DNA of 64,000 nt from the NCBI RefSeq assembly GCF_000711795.1, contig NZ_JONH01000014.1, positions 1 through 64,000 on the forward strand, in the 5' to 3' direction. Positions 1 to 8,621 of the stretch are shown one piece after another (within the stretch, counting starts at the first letter, position 1; the number at the start of each line of letters is the position of its first letter). This stretch comes from Vibrio pacinii DSM 19139 (lineage in GTDB: Bacteria; Pseudomonadota; Gammaproteobacteria; Enterobacterales; Vibrionaceae). The translations under genes were made by a program, and so were the position numbers. Below the pieces are notes generated by a model. The model worked only from the letters and a program-made list of their open reading frames with translations, did no database searches and was not told the origin of the DNA.

Positions 1-26
1 TGCGCAGCGAAAGTGTAGTAAACCCA

Positions 27-148
27 GATTCTGAATCACGTTCGTTCCTCAAAGTTCAGAATGACGAGCTTGGCTCTCGTGTTCACTTTACGAGTTCAGG
101 ATGACGAGCTTTGACTTTCGTGGTTCACTCTACGGGTTCGGAGTGAAG
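27..148. repeat. Imperfect tandem and dispersed intergenic repeat
   Basis: A 41-nt stretch at 27-67 (starts GATTCTGAATCACG, ends GTTCAGAATGACGA) recurs at 6135-6175 with about five mismatches. Within this region a unit beginning TTCAGAATGACGAGCTT (55-94) is followed by a diverged copy beginning TTCAGGATGACGAGCTT (95-136) and a remnant (137-148). It looks like a non-coding dispersed repeat. No gene is seen in 1-164. Confidence 0.7.
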
Positions 149-164
149 TCAGTTGTGATAGTAA

Positions 165-452
165 CTAAATAGTGTCATATAAGTCCCGCCAATATGGATT
201 AATACTTTTGATTAGCTCATCTTTCCAGTTTCGGCGCCAGCTTTTGAGTTGTTTCTCACGGTAAATAGCCGCCTCCATAGTTTGATGTATTTCGTAGAAT
301 ACAAGGCAATTGACATTGTATTTTGAGGTGAAAGAGTCAGATATACTGGTTCTGTGTTGCCAAATTCGTTGCTGAAGTTGACTAGTAACACCTATATAAA
401 GGACATTGCGATTGGCCGAAGACAATATATATACGCAAGGTTGTTTATCCAT
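165..452 (-). CDS. Small GIY-YIG nuclease-superfamily protein
   Basis: A 95-residue protein that is essentially one GIY-YIG domain. It starts CVYILSS, continues with the LYIGVT core strand and the RIWQHR helix, and has a glutamate-bearing helix near residues 60-70 (EAAIYREKQLKSWRR). Stand-alone proteins of this size (YhbQ/UPF0213-like) are common in gamma-proteobacteria, and some have been shown to cut DNA; the cellular role of this one is unknown. It lies alone, downstream of repeat DNA and convergent with nothing obvious. The start ATG at 452 gives the full domain. Family assignment is secure, function is not. Confidence 0.85.
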   Translation of the reverse strand: MDKQPCVYILSSANRNVLYIGVTSQLQQRIWQHRTSISDSFTSKYNVNCLVFYEIHQTMEAAIYREKQLKSWRRNWKDELIKSINPYWRDLYDTI

Positions 453-517
453 GAATTTCCCTATCCATATTCTAAATCTATTTCTATCGGTTATTGAGGT
501 GGCTTATTGCCAAGGCA

Positions 518-1444
518 TCAGTAACCTTTATTGATATCGATAGTATTGACCAAGCTAAAGCCATCTCGCCAACGTTGGTAATTGTCAGCAAAGATCTCGA
601 TAACCTGCTCTGGAAAGCTAACGGCGGCAATGTGAGGAGTGATGGTCAGGTTCTCCTGTTGCCAATAAGGGTGTTGCTCGTCGAGAGGTTCTTGTTCAAA
701 AACATCAACAAAGGCGTGCTCGACGGCGCCATTATTGAGCGCTTCGAGCAGCCCCGCTTGGTGGATCGCATTACCTCGTCCAACATTAAACAGCAGTACA
801 TTGTTGCAGTGGGCTAAACTCTCGCTATTCAGAATATGATGAGTTTCTGGAGTGTTGGGTAAGGTGTTGACGACAATATCGGCTTGCGCGAGGGCGGTCG
901 CGAGCTCTTGAATATGGTAGGTGGCAGCAAAAGGGGAGTGTTTCGTTGGGATGCCACTACGATTGACTCCGATAGGTTCAATGGCCAACGTTTTGACCGC
1001 TTGAGCAAGGTAGGCGCCAATTGATCCTGTGCCCAGAATCACCATCTTTTTTCCGGTTAGCGATTGATAAGGCTTGGGCGCCCACTGACATTGGCTCTGC
1101 TGATGGCGGTAATGATTAAAGTGACGATAATGCTCGATGCAATACCCCAGAACATACTCGCTAATTTGCTGGCCAAAGATGCCTTTGACATTCGTCAGTT
1201 GGCCTTCAAATTGATTGAGTTTGGGGACGAGAGCATCGACACCAGCGTAAATCGACTGTATCCACTCAATATGCGAGAACTCATTGATGCGCTTGGCCGC
1301 TTTGGGTGGTGAAGCGAGTAGGATGGTTGCTTGGCTTGGATCTGAGGTGATCGCTAAGTCGGGCAGTGCGGCTTGCTCAAGTAACTGCTGGTACTTGTCG
1401 TTGTGTTCCGTCATCAGGTAGAGGTTATGAGTAAAATTGTTCAT
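518..1444 (-). CDS. NAD(P)-dependent D-2-hydroxyacid dehydrogenase (glyoxylate/hydroxypyruvate reductase type)
   Basis: About 308 residues, typical of GhrA-like reductases that turn glyoxylate or hydroxypyruvate into the hydroxyacid in the cytoplasm. Visible features are the Rossmann motif GTGSIG near residue 138, the NVGRG segment with the catalytic Arg, the Glu in VFEQEPL, and the His in ITPHIAA. The ATG at 1444 is preferred because an AGGGAA stretch lies upstream; a TTG at 1474 would add ten residues with no family match. It is divergent from yjaG. The exact substrate cannot be read from the sequence. Confidence 0.85.
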   Translation of the reverse strand: MNNFTHNLYLMTEHNDKYQQLLEQAALPDLAITSDPSQATILLASPPKAAKRINEFSHIEWIQSIYAGVDALVPKLNQFEGQLTNVKGIFGQQISEYVLGYCIEHYRHFNHYRHQQSQCQWAPKPYQSLTGKKMVILGTGSIGAYLAQAVKTLAIEPIGVNRSGIPTKHSPFAATYHIQELATALAQADIVVNTLPNTPETHHILNSESLAHCNNVLLFNVGRGNAIHQAGLLEALNNGAVEHAFVDVFEQEPLDEQHPYWQQENLTITPHIAAVSFPEQVIEIFADNYQRWRDGFSLVNTIDINKGY

Positions 1445-1514
1445 CAGCTTGCTTTTTTCCCTGTTGGTTATCAAGTAAACTCTCGCTGTCTATTTCAGCA
1501 ACCAATGAGTCTCT

Positions 1515-2102
1515 ATGCTACAGAATCCTCTTCAACTTCGCCTTGAGAAGTTAGAACCCTGGAAACAGATTACCTTTATGGCCTGTCTGTGTGAACGCAT
1601 GTACCCAAACTACGCCATGTTTTGTGATAGCACCCAGTTTGCACAAGCGCGAGTCTATCGCGATATTATCGATAGTATTTGGGAGCAACTGACGGTAAAA
1701 ACCGCCAAGGTTAACTTTGAGCATCAGCTAGAGAAGTTAGAAGAGATCATTCCAAGCTCGGAAGATTTTGAGTTTTATGGTGTTTACCCGGCGATTGATG
1801 CCTGTGTCTCTTTGTCTCATTTGCTACACGGCCTGCTTGATCGCGATTATCTGTATGAAAACATGCATAAGGTCAGTCAGCAGTCAGTCATGACTGTTGC
1901 CCAGCTAGAAGAAGCGCAAAGCGGTGAAGCGATCACTAATGAAAACCAAAAGCAGAATGAATCGGTCTGTGCTGAGTGGGATGTTCAGTGGGCGATTTTT
2001 AGGCCGTTACGAGAAGCCGAAGAGCGTGATATTGACCTGATTAAAGACCTGCGTTCTGAGTTGCGCGATGAAGGCGTGAGTAATATTGGGGTTCAAATTT
2101 AG
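1515..2102 (+). CDS. yjaG: YjaG family protein (DUF416)
   Basis: A 195-residue soluble protein, almost the same length as E. coli YjaG. The N-terminus (LRLEKLEPWKQITFMACLCERMYPNY) and the acidic middle section are characteristic of DUF416. No catalytic motif or membrane segment is seen, and the function of the family is not established. As in E. coli, the gene sits close to hupA, here separated by a CNNM/CBS gene on the other strand. Identification rests on length, overall sequence and neighbourhood. Confidence 0.85.
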   Translation: MLQNPLQLRLEKLEPWKQITFMACLCERMYPNYAMFCDSTQFAQARVYRDIIDSIWEQLTVKTAKVNFEHQLEKLEEIIPSSEDFEFYGVYPAIDACVSLSHLLHGLLDRDYLYENMHKVSQQSVMTVAQLEEAQSGEAITNENQKQNESVCAEWDVQWAIFRPLREAEERDIDLIKDLRSELRDEGVSNIGVQI

Positions 2103-2150
2103 AAGGTTATTAGCGACGAGCTCCGAGTTTCTCGAAGCTCGCCACTGGGT

Positions 2151-3284
2151 CTACGGCTCTTTGCTCTGATTCAGGGGTTGATCCTCTGTTGGGCTGGCCT
2201 CGATTTGAGCGGCCGATTCATCTTCGTCCTCATCGTCATCGCGGCTCTCAATCACGCCGTGAGTTTCTTTCCAGCGCTCCCAACGTTCAAAAGCGAGCTC
2301 TTGCATGTCTGTCGCGTGGTCGGCTTCATCGACAATTTTCTCTCCGACCAAGTGCTCGAAGACATCTTCCAATGTCAAAATACCCTGAATGGTGCCGTAC
2401 TCATCGACAATCATTGCCAGCTGTAGGCGGTTGGTCATCATCTGTTCAAATGCTTTCGGCAATCTCATGGTATTCAGCAACACATGCAGAGGGCGCATAA
2501 ATGTGCCAAGCGGTTTGCTTCCGTGACCAGCTTGCTGCAATTTGAACAGCTCAAGTCGATGGACGAAGCCAAGGATGTTGTCTTTCGATTGGCTATACAC
2601 CAATGGGCGCGAAAACGGGGTATCTTTATGCTCAATGAGAAAATCATCAATGGTTGTTTCTGCATTGACACGAAATACCACCGGGCGCGGCGTCATCACT
2701 TGAGTGACCGGCACATCTTGAATGCCGAGCAGGTTGGTGAGGATTTTTGATTCACCTTCAGCAAACTCGCCACTTTCACGCGCTAAGATCGCCATCGCAG
2801 ATAACTCGTCACGCATTTTCGGTGGCTGATGGCCACGAGCAAGACGTTTGGTGATTTGCTCTGAAAACCACACAAACGGGGTCAGTGCCCACACCATCCA
2901 GCGCAGTACAACTGCCGCTGCCGGAGCAAGTTGACGCCAGTAAGTCGCGCCAATGGTCTTTGGCACAATTTCCGACAGCACCAAAATACCTAGGGTTAAC
3001 ACGCCAGAGAACACCCCCAACCACTCACTGCCAAATACGACAGTCGCCTGAGCACCAGCACTGGCGGCACCAATGGTGTGCGCAATGGTGTTCAGAGTCA
3101 GAATCGACGCTAAGGGGCGATCGATATCTGCTTTAAGCTTGCTGAGCTTATCGGCAGCAGGGTGATCTTGTTGGCGAAGCTGAGCTAAGTAACTTGGTGT
3201 AATACTCAGTAACACCGCTTCTAAAACGGAGCATATAAACGATACGCCAATGGCAATTGAAACGTATAGAGTTAGCAGAAACAT
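2151..3284 (-). CDS. CNNM/DUF21 membrane protein with CBS pair
   Basis: A 377-residue inner-membrane protein. Residues 1 to about 150 form the CNNM (DUF21) domain with four hydrophobic segments, starting MFLLTLYVSIAIGVSFICSVLEA. Two CBS motifs follow at about 190-315 (VTQVMTPRPVVFRV; EYGTIQGILTLEDVFEHLVGE). The tail is a charged, low-complexity stretch (RDDDEDEDES) without the CorC/HlyC C-terminal domain. CNNM proteins are linked to Mg2+/Co2+ transport, and the CBS pair probably senses an adenine nucleotide. It is convergent with yjaG and divergent from hupA. The 'hemolysin' label often given to the family is not supported here. Confidence 0.85.
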   Translation of the reverse strand: MFLLTLYVSIAIGVSFICSVLEAVLLSITPSYLAQLRQQDHPAADKLSKLKADIDRPLASILTLNTIAHTIGAASAGAQATVVFGSEWLGVFSGVLTLGILVLSEIVPKTIGATYWRQLAPAAAVVLRWMVWALTPFVWFSEQITKRLARGHQPPKMRDELSAMAILARESGEFAEGESKILTNLLGIQDVPVTQVMTPRPVVFRVNAETTIDDFLIEHKDTPFSRPLVYSQSKDNILGFVHRLELFKLQQAGHGSKPLGTFMRPLHVLLNTMRLPKAFEQMMTNRLQLAMIVDEYGTIQGILTLEDVFEHLVGEKIVDEADHATDMQELAFERWERWKETHGVIESRDDDEDEDESAAQIEASPTEDQPLNQSKEP

Positions 3285-3612
3285 AAATGTCCTATGTCAG
3301 TTCACTCGCATCTAACTTTGCAAGAGAAGGGGTGCTTCTCTTACCTGTGCATTATTGATATGAGCGTTTTATATTCGCTTTAAGCCCCACAATAACAGGC
3401 ATCTTGAGCTTTTGCAGGTTAATAAATAAGGCTAAAAGTGGTTAAAAACAAGTATTAACGTTTGTTGATAGAGTAACAAATTGTGAGTTAATACTCAGAT
3501 TATGGTTAAAAGTACGTCATGAGAGCGAAAGATCGCTTACAAACCTTTGCCAGATGGGGCATTTATGCTTTAGAGTGAGCTGAATTCGATAACATATGAG
3601 AAGGGAAACCTA
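3285..3612. promoter_or_regulatory. Divergent control region upstream of hupA
   Basis: This 328-nt gene-free stretch lies between the CNNM gene (leftward) and hupA (rightward). It is A+T-rich. A good Shine-Dalgarno (GAAGGGAAACC) precedes the hupA ATG at 3613. No operator could be assigned with confidence. Confidence 0.5.
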
Positions 3613-3885
3613 ATGAACAAGACCCAATTAATCGACTTTATCGCAGAAAAAGCAGACCTATCTAAAGCACAAGCTAAGGCTGCTCTTGAAGCAACTCTTG
3701 ATGGTGTGACTGATGCACTTAAAGAGGGTGACCAGGTTCAACTAATTGGTTTTGGTACATTCAAAGTTAACCACCGTGCAGCTCGTACTGGCCGCAACCC
3801 AAAAACTGGTGCTGAAATTCAAATCGCTGCTGCAAACGTACCAGCATTCGTAGCAGGCAAAGCACTTAAAGATGCAGTAAAATAA
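3613..3885 (+). CDS. hupA: DNA-binding protein HU-alpha
   Basis: Exactly 90 residues, the standard length for HU. The N-terminal helices [18 protein letters not shown] and the beta-arm that enters the minor groove ([21 protein letters not shown], then IAAANVPAF) are complete. HU bends and compacts the nucleoid and helps replication, repair and transcription. The gene follows an AAGGG ribosome site and is followed by a strong hairpin (3927-3957) before the DUF1481 lipoprotein gene, the same order as hupA–yjaH in E. coli. Confidence 0.97.
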   Translation: MNKTQLIDFIAEKADLSKAQAKAALEATLDGVTDALKEGDQVQLIGFGTFKVNHRAARTGRNPKTGAEIQIAAANVPAFVAGKALKDAVK

Positions 3886-3926
3886 TTTATTACTGAATCC
3901 AGAGTTTTAAACTCAAACTGTATATA

Positions 3927-3957
3927 ATACGCCAAGGTAGTCTCTATCTTGGCGTAT
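3927..3957 (+). terminator. Hairpin downstream of hupA
   Basis: A perfect 10-bp stem (ATACGCCAAG / CTTGGCGTAT) with an 11-nt loop is followed by a T-rich run. It lies 41 nt after the hupA stop and overlaps the most upstream possible start of the next ORF. It probably ends or attenuates hupA transcription. Confidence 0.65.
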
Positions 3958-3966
3958 ATTTATTTT

Positions 3967-4674
3967 ATGACGATGAAAAAATTACTGACCTCTGTATTGG
4001 TTACTGCTCTTGTTGTTGGCTGTTCATCACAGGTGACAACCGCTAGTCTTGAGCAGTTTTCCAACTACACAGGGGGGCAAACCATCGGTGATGCAACCAG
4101 CTTATACTGGTATACCGAGCGAGCGACCTTTCCTTATTCTGCCGGAGACTATGTCAGCGCCGGAGACTATGGTTGGTATCAAAGCGACTATCGCTGGAGT
4201 GATGGCAACCTAAGAGAGCTGATTCGCCAAGGTGAGCAGTTAAAAGATAACCTCGTTTTAGTGCCGTACCGTATTCATGTGCGTTTCGATAAGCAAGGTG
4301 ATGCGATTTATCAGCAGTATCGCCTTGATGGTAAGGTACTGCCGCTTAAAAATGATAAGTTGCAATGGCTACAGCAAGAAGCGCGCAATATCCCACAGCT
4401 GACTAAAAGCCAATCAAGTAATGGATTAAAATTAATTCAGGGCTATTGGGATGGTTCGACCTTTGAGACCTGCTCGGGACGAAGCTACGACCAAGTTGAA
4501 TTTAATGAGACATTGCCAAGTTTTGTAGTGAATCGCCTTTCGACGCTAGACAGTTACGTCGCTTTTTTGGGTACCACACGCAATAGCAAGATTGTGGTTA
4601 ATCAGCTTCTGATGCTCGCTGATGATGATCATGACTGTATCGAGCAGCCTAGTTTGATTGAAGACGAGTTGTAG
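3967..4674 (+). CDS. DUF1481 lipoprotein (YjaH-like)
   Basis: About 235 residues, predicted to be exported and lipid-anchored. A basic start (MTMKKLLTSVL) and hydrophobic stretch lead to a lipobox ending VVGC, so Cys is expected near residue 19. The mature part is rich in Tyr/Trp/Asp (YSAGDYVSAGDYGWYQSDY) and has two internal Cys. Position after hupA and overall sequence match the DUF1481/YjaH family, whose function is unknown. The ATG at 3967 or 3973 is preferred over 3949, because the upstream one lies inside the hairpin and adds residues before the signal peptide. No clear ribosome site is visible. Confidence 0.75.
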   Translation: MTMKKLLTSVLVTALVVGCSSQVTTASLEQFSNYTGGQTIGDATSLYWYTERATFPYSAGDYVSAGDYGWYQSDYRWSDGNLRELIRQGEQLKDNLVLVPYRIHVRFDKQGDAIYQQYRLDGKVLPLKNDKLQWLQQEARNIPQLTKSQSSNGLKLIQGYWDGSTFETCSGRSYDQVEFNETLPSFVVNRLSTLDSYVAFLGTTRNSKIVVNQLLMLADDDHDCIEQPSLIEDEL

Positions 4675-4701
4675 AGTGCTTCAATCAAAATATCAAACAG
4701 C

Positions 4702-4733
4702 AAAAAGGCTTGGTCTTATGACCAAGCCTTTTT
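4702..4733. terminator. Bidirectional terminator between the lipoprotein gene and purD
   Basis: Stem AAAAAGGCTTGGTC / GACCAAGCCTTTTT with loop TTAT. A and T tracts on both flanks allow it to serve both convergent genes. Confidence 0.9.
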
Positions 4734-4760
4734 AATTATACGCTGCTCGAAGCTTAAGGC

Positions 4761-6050
4761 TTATTGCTGCTGTTCGCGTTCAATCGCTCGGTAGCCAATG
4801 TCATTGCGATGGAACATTCCGTTCCAGCTAACTTGCTTAGTTAACGCGTAGGCGCGTTCCTGAGCCTCAGAAACTGTGTTACCAAGTGCCGTGGCACAAA
4901 GAACACGACCGCCGTTTGTCACAACATCGCCAGCCTCGTTATTTGTCGTACCCGCGTGGAAGATTTTCTGTCCTTCAACTTCACTTGTTGGCAGTGAAAT
5001 AACATCACCTTTTGCATAATCAGCAGGGTAACCGCCAGCGGCAAGAACAACACCGATAGACGCGCGTGGATCCCATTTCGATTCTGCTTCGTCGAGCTTC
5101 TCGTCAATCGCCATTAAACATAGCTCAACAAGATCCGATTCCATACGCATCATGATAGGCTGCGTCTCTGGATCACCAAAGCGGCAGTTGTATTCGATCA
5201 CTTTTGGTGTGCCGTCTTTATCGATCATCAGGCCCGCGTAGAGGAAGCCAGTGTAGGGTGCGCCTTCTGCATCCATACCGCGAACGGTTGGATAAATGAC
5301 TTCTTCAAGAATACGGTCGTGGATTTCTGGTGTTACCACTGGCGCTGGAGAGTAGGCACCCATACCGCCAGTATTGGGGCCAGTATCTTTGTCGCCCACA
5401 CGTTTGTGGTCTTGGCTGGTGGCCATAGGAAGCACGCTAGCGCCATCAACCATAACGATGAAGCTGGCTTCTTCGCCTTCAAGAAACTCTTCGATAACAA
5501 CGCGGCTGCCCGCTTCGCCAAAGGCATTACCTGCCAACATGTCTTTAATGGCGTCTTCGGCTTCTGCAAGGGTCATTGCAACGATAACACCTTTACCAGC
5601 CGCCAGACCGTCGGCCTTAACCACGATAGGCGCACCTTGCTCGCGAACGTAAGCCAGTGCTGGCTCAATCTCAGTGAAATTTGCGTAGTGACCCGTTGGG
5701 ATATCGTGACGTGCTAAAAAGTCTTTAGTGAAGGCTTTCGAGCCTTCAAGCTGAGCGGCCGCTTGAGTTGGACCAAAGATAGGTAGGCCTACTTCGCGGA
5801 AGGCGTCAACCACACCGATAACCAATGGCGCTTCAGGGCCTACGATGGTGAGTTCGATTTTCTTCTCTTGCGCAAATGCGACTAAACCAGCGATGTCTTC
5901 AATGCCAATGTTGACGTTCTCCAGTTTAGGCTCAAGTGCAGTACCTGCGTTACCTGGTGCAATGAAGACTGTCTCAACATTTGGGTTTTGTGCTGCTTTC
6001 CAACCTAGCGCATGTTCACGACCGCCAGCACCAATAATTAAAACTCGCAT
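4761..6050 (-). CDS. purD: Phosphoribosylamine–glycine ligase (GAR synthetase)
   Basis: A 429-residue cytosolic enzyme for step two of purine synthesis: phosphoribosylamine + glycine + ATP gives GAR. The N-terminus MRVLIIGAGGREHALGWK is the family signature. The ATP-grasp region includes VKADGLAAGKGVIVA, the DHKRVGDKDTGPNTGGMGAYSP block near residue 220-240 and EYNCRFGDPETQ near 285. The start at 6050 has the ribosome site AAGGAA and gives the E. coli length; the longer reading frame to 6080 adds ten unrelated residues. It lies downstream of purH on the same strand with an unusually long, repeat-filled gap. Confidence 0.97.
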   Translation of the reverse strand: MRVLIIGAGGREHALGWKAAQNPNVETVFIAPGNAGTALEPKLENVNIGIEDIAGLVAFAQEKKIELTIVGPEAPLVIGVVDAFREVGLPIFGPTQAAAQLEGSKAFTKDFLARHDIPTGHYANFTEIEPALAYVREQGAPIVVKADGLAAGKGVIVAMTLAEAEDAIKDMLAGNAFGEAGSRVVIEEFLEGEEASFIVMVDGASVLPMATSQDHKRVGDKDTGPNTGGMGAYSPAPVVTPEIHDRILEEVIYPTVRGMDAEGAPYTGFLYAGLMIDKDGTPKVIEYNCRFGDPETQPIMMRMESDLVELCLMAIDEKLDEAESKWDPRASIGVVLAAGGYPADYAKGDVISLPTSEVEGQKIFHAGTTNNEAGDVVTNGGRVLCATALGNTVSEAQERAYALTKQVSWNGMFHRNDIGYRAIEREQQQ

Positions 6051-6074
6051 ATCTAATTCCTTAAAACTAAATTT

Positions 6075-6175
6075 TGTCATTCCAGAAACGAGGAACGAGT
6101 TATCTGGAATCTAGTAATTACATTCGCGTCAATGGATTCTGAATCACGCTCGTGCCTCGCTGTTCAGAATGACGA
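6075..6175. repeat. Inverted pair of dispersed repeats in the purH–purD gap
   Basis: The arm at 6075-6111 (starts TTGTCATTCCAGAAACGAGG, ends TCTGGAATC) resembles the reverse complement of the repeat at 27-67. The arm at 6135-6175 resembles the forward copy. Together they could fold into a long stem in the purHD transcript. Confidence 0.65.
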
Positions 6176-6193
6176 CAAGTCATTGCTATTTCG

Positions 6194-6279
6194 CCTAGCT
6201 CCGAGAGAGTCCTCTCCAGGAGCTAGGTGCTAGCAACTCGCCTCCTATCCCTAGGAACTCGTCTCTAGGAACTAGGACC
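6194..6279. repeat. Short-motif repeat rich in CTAGGAACT
   Basis: A cluster of related words (AGCTCCGAGAG, AGCTAGGTGCTAG, CCTAGGAACTC, TCTAGGAACTAGGACC) fills the space just downstream of purH. It is non-coding and resembles degenerate repeat debris. Confidence 0.55.
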
Positions 6280-6284
6280 TTTTT

Positions 6285-7892
6285 CTAATGACGGAAGTGA
6301 CGCATACCAGTAAAGATCATCGCCATACCATGTTCATCTGCAGCTGCGATAACTTCATCATCACGCATAGAGCCGCCTGGTTGAATCACACACTTAATCC
6401 CTGCTTGTGCTGCAGCATCAATGCCGTCACGGAATGGGAAGAAAGCGTCAGAGGCCATCACACAACCTTCAACTTGCAGACCTTCGTCAGCAGCTTTGAT
6501 TCCAGCGATCTTGGCTGAATAAACACGGCTCATTTGGCCGGCGCCAACACCAATCGTCATGTCGCCTTTTGAGTAAACAATCGCGTTAGATTTTACGTAT
6601 TTGGCGACTTTCCAGCAGAATAGGGCATCTTTTAGCTCTTCTTCCGTTGGTTGACGCTTAGAAACCACTTTAAGGTCATCTAGGCTCACCATGCCTTGGT
6701 CGCGATCTTGCACCAGTAAGCCACCATTTACGCGTTTCAGGTCAAAACCAGTTGTCTTGGTTGACCATTCACCACATTCAAGCAGACGAACATTTTTCTT
6801 CGCCGCTACAACTTCTACCGCTTCAGCTGAAACCGAAGGGGCGATAATCACTTCAACGAACTGGCGCTCAACAATAGCGGTTGCTGTTGCAGCGTCTAGC
6901 TCTTGGTTGAAGGCGATGATGCCGCCGAATGCAGACGTTGGGTCAGTTTTGTATGCACGATCGTATGCTTCTAAGATGTTGCTACCGAGTGCTACACCAC
7001 ATGGGTTAGCGTGCTTAACGATGACACAAGCTGGCTGGTCGAACTCTTTCACGCACTCAAGTGCTGCGTCAGTATCGGCGATATTATTGTAAGAAAGGGC
7101 TTTACCTTGGATCTGGCGAGCCGTTGATACAGAAGCTTCTTCAGGGTTGGCTTCTACATAGAAAGCGGCATCTTGGTGGCTGTTCTCACCGTAGCGCATG
7201 TCTTGCTTCTTGATAAACTGCTGGTTGAACGTGCGAGGGAACTTGCTCTCTTCATCACCTTCCTTGCTTTCTGTTGCAGAGGAGGCACCGTAAGATGGAA
7301 CCATAGTGCCGAAGTAGTTGGCGATCATGCCATCGTATGACGCAGTGTGTTCAAATGCAGCGATAGCGAGGTCGAAACGAGTTTCTAGCGTTAGAGACTT
7401 ATCGTTAGCATCCATCTCTGTGATAACGCGGTCGTAGTCGTGTGCGTTCACGACGATAGTGACGTCTTTGTGGTTTTTTGCTGCAGAGCGAACCATTGTT
7501 GGGCCACCGATGTCGATGTTCTCAACCGCGTCAGCAAGGGTGCAACCTTCTTTAGCAACGGTTTCTGCGAATGGGTAAAGGTTAACAACAACCATGTCGA
7601 TTGGGTTGATGCCATGCTTTTCCATCACATCATCGTCTTGACCACGACGACCAAGCACACCACCGTGAACTTTTGGGTGAAGCGTTTTCACGCGACCGTC
7701 CATCATTTCAGGGAAACCGGTGTAGTCAGAGACTTCGGTTACTGAGATGCCTTGCTGCGCTAGAAGGCGGGCTGTGCCACCTGTTGATAGAATATCTACG
7801 CCACGCTCAGCAAGAGCCTTGGCAAATTCTACGATACCAGTTTTGTCTGATACGCTAATCAAAGCGCGGCGAATAGGACGAGCGATAGTCAT
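6285..7892 (-). CDS. purH: Bifunctional AICAR transformylase / IMP cyclohydrolase
   Basis: 535 residues, carrying out the last two steps of IMP synthesis in the cytosol. The N-terminal MGS-like cyclohydrolase domain covers roughly residues 1-200 ([44 protein letters not shown]). The transformylase domain follows, with [29 protein letters not shown] and the terminal GMRHFRH. A slightly long Ser/Glu-rich linker (residues about 205-220) makes it a few residues longer than E. coli PurH. Ribosome site GAGGAAATGG before ATG 7892. Likely co-transcribed with purD. Confidence 0.97.
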   Translation of the reverse strand: MTIARPIRRALISVSDKTGIVEFAKALAERGVDILSTGGTARLLAQQGISVTEVSDYTGFPEMMDGRVKTLHPKVHGGVLGRRGQDDDVMEKHGINPIDMVVVNLYPFAETVAKEGCTLADAVENIDIGGPTMVRSAAKNHKDVTIVVNAHDYDRVITEMDANDKSLTLETRFDLAIAAFEHTASYDGMIANYFGTMVPSYGASSATESKEGDEESKFPRTFNQQFIKKQDMRYGENSHQDAAFYVEANPEEASVSTARQIQGKALSYNNIADTDAALECVKEFDQPACVIVKHANPCGVALGSNILEAYDRAYKTDPTSAFGGIIAFNQELDAATATAIVERQFVEVIIAPSVSAEAVEVVAAKKNVRLLECGEWSTKTTGFDLKRVNGGLLVQDRDQGMVSLDDLKVVSKRQPTEEELKDALFCWKVAKYVKSNAIVYSKGDMTIGVGAGQMSRVYSAKIAGIKAADEGLQVEGCVMASDAFFPFRDGIDAAAQAGIKCVIQPGGSMRDDEVIAAADEHGMAMIFTGMRHFRH

Positions 7893-8090
7893 GCTTCCAT
7901 TTCCTCAAAGTCACAGAGTTAATACGTAATAAAGATATTTGCCAAAAATGAACTTGTTCTTACGCTTTGTTATCGAGAAAAGGTAAGATATTGGCCAGTT
8001 TTGGTAAAGACCTTTGCCATCATCAATGATGAAAAGTCAGTCTCTGAGTTTGATGGCGCACATTCTAACTAATTTATTACAAAAAAGCTC

Positions 8091-8106
8091 GCGCAATCGT
8101 TTGGCA
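8091..8106. promoter_or_regulatory. Candidate PurR operator upstream of purH
   Basis: GCGCAATCGTTTGGCA matches the core of the PurR box ACGCAAACGTTTGCGT (CGCAA-CGTTTG shared). On the minus strand a TAGAAT hexamer follows downstream. It lies about 200 nt from the purH start, between purH and zntR. Confidence 0.45.
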
Positions 8107-8175
8107 TCGCAAAAATAATTGTAAAAACCGCGAGTTTGGATGGCAAACGTAACGAAAGCGTTAATAGGGAAGTTT

Positions 8176-8586
8176 ATGTTTCAGATTGGAGAATTGGCAA
8201 AACGCTGCAATGTAACCGCCGACACGTTGCGTTTTTATGAGAAAAATCGACTGCTTAAGCCAGCGGGTCGCAGTGAGTCAGGCTATCGTTTGTATAACCA
8301 AGAAAACCAAAAACAAGTCAGCTTTATTCTAAAAGCGAAGGATTTAGGTTTGAGTCTCGATGAGATTCGCGAGTTGCTAGAAATCAAACTGGAGGCGACT
8401 GAGCACAGTTGCTTTGAAGTGAAGGCCATCACCAGTGCTAAATTGTTAGTGATTGATGAAAAAATTAATGAACTGACACGCATACGCAGCGCGTTAAAGA
8501 AAATCAATGATGCTTGTTGTGGCCATGATAATGATGATGCAAGCCACTGCTCTATTCTGACGGCGTTGGATGCTAACGACGCCTAG
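8176..8586 (+). CDS. zntR: MerR-family Zn(II)-responsive regulator
   Basis: 136 residues. The MerR helix-turn-helix is at the N-terminus (MFQIGELAKRCNVTADTLRFYEKNRLL), followed by the long dimerisation helix. Metal-binding Cys/His occur where ZntR has them: HSCFEVK near residue 77 and DACCGHDN...SHCS at the end. ZntR activates the zinc exporter gene zntA when zinc is high. The start at 8176 is chosen because it has an AGGGAAG ribosome site and begins exactly at the conserved domain; the upstream start at 8140 adds twelve unrelated residues. No zntA is seen in the window. Confidence 0.85.
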   Translation: MFQIGELAKRCNVTADTLRFYEKNRLLKPAGRSESGYRLYNQENQKQVSFILKAKDLGLSLDEIRELLEIKLEATEHSCFEVKAITSAKLLVIDEKINELTRIRSALKKINDACCGHDNDDASHCSILTALDANDA

Positions 8587-8621
8587 TCTCCATCCCCAAC
8601 TCGGTATAGCAATATTGAACG

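Noticed and set aside
494..817. 107-residue ORF on the plus strand
   Set aside because: It lies opposite the 2-hydroxyacid dehydrogenase, whose family motifs are complete in the other frame. It has no ribosome site or family resemblance.
5319..5717. 132-residue ORF antisense to purD
   Set aside because: It is a shadow of the conserved purD frame; high Cys, Trp and His content is typical of antisense translation.
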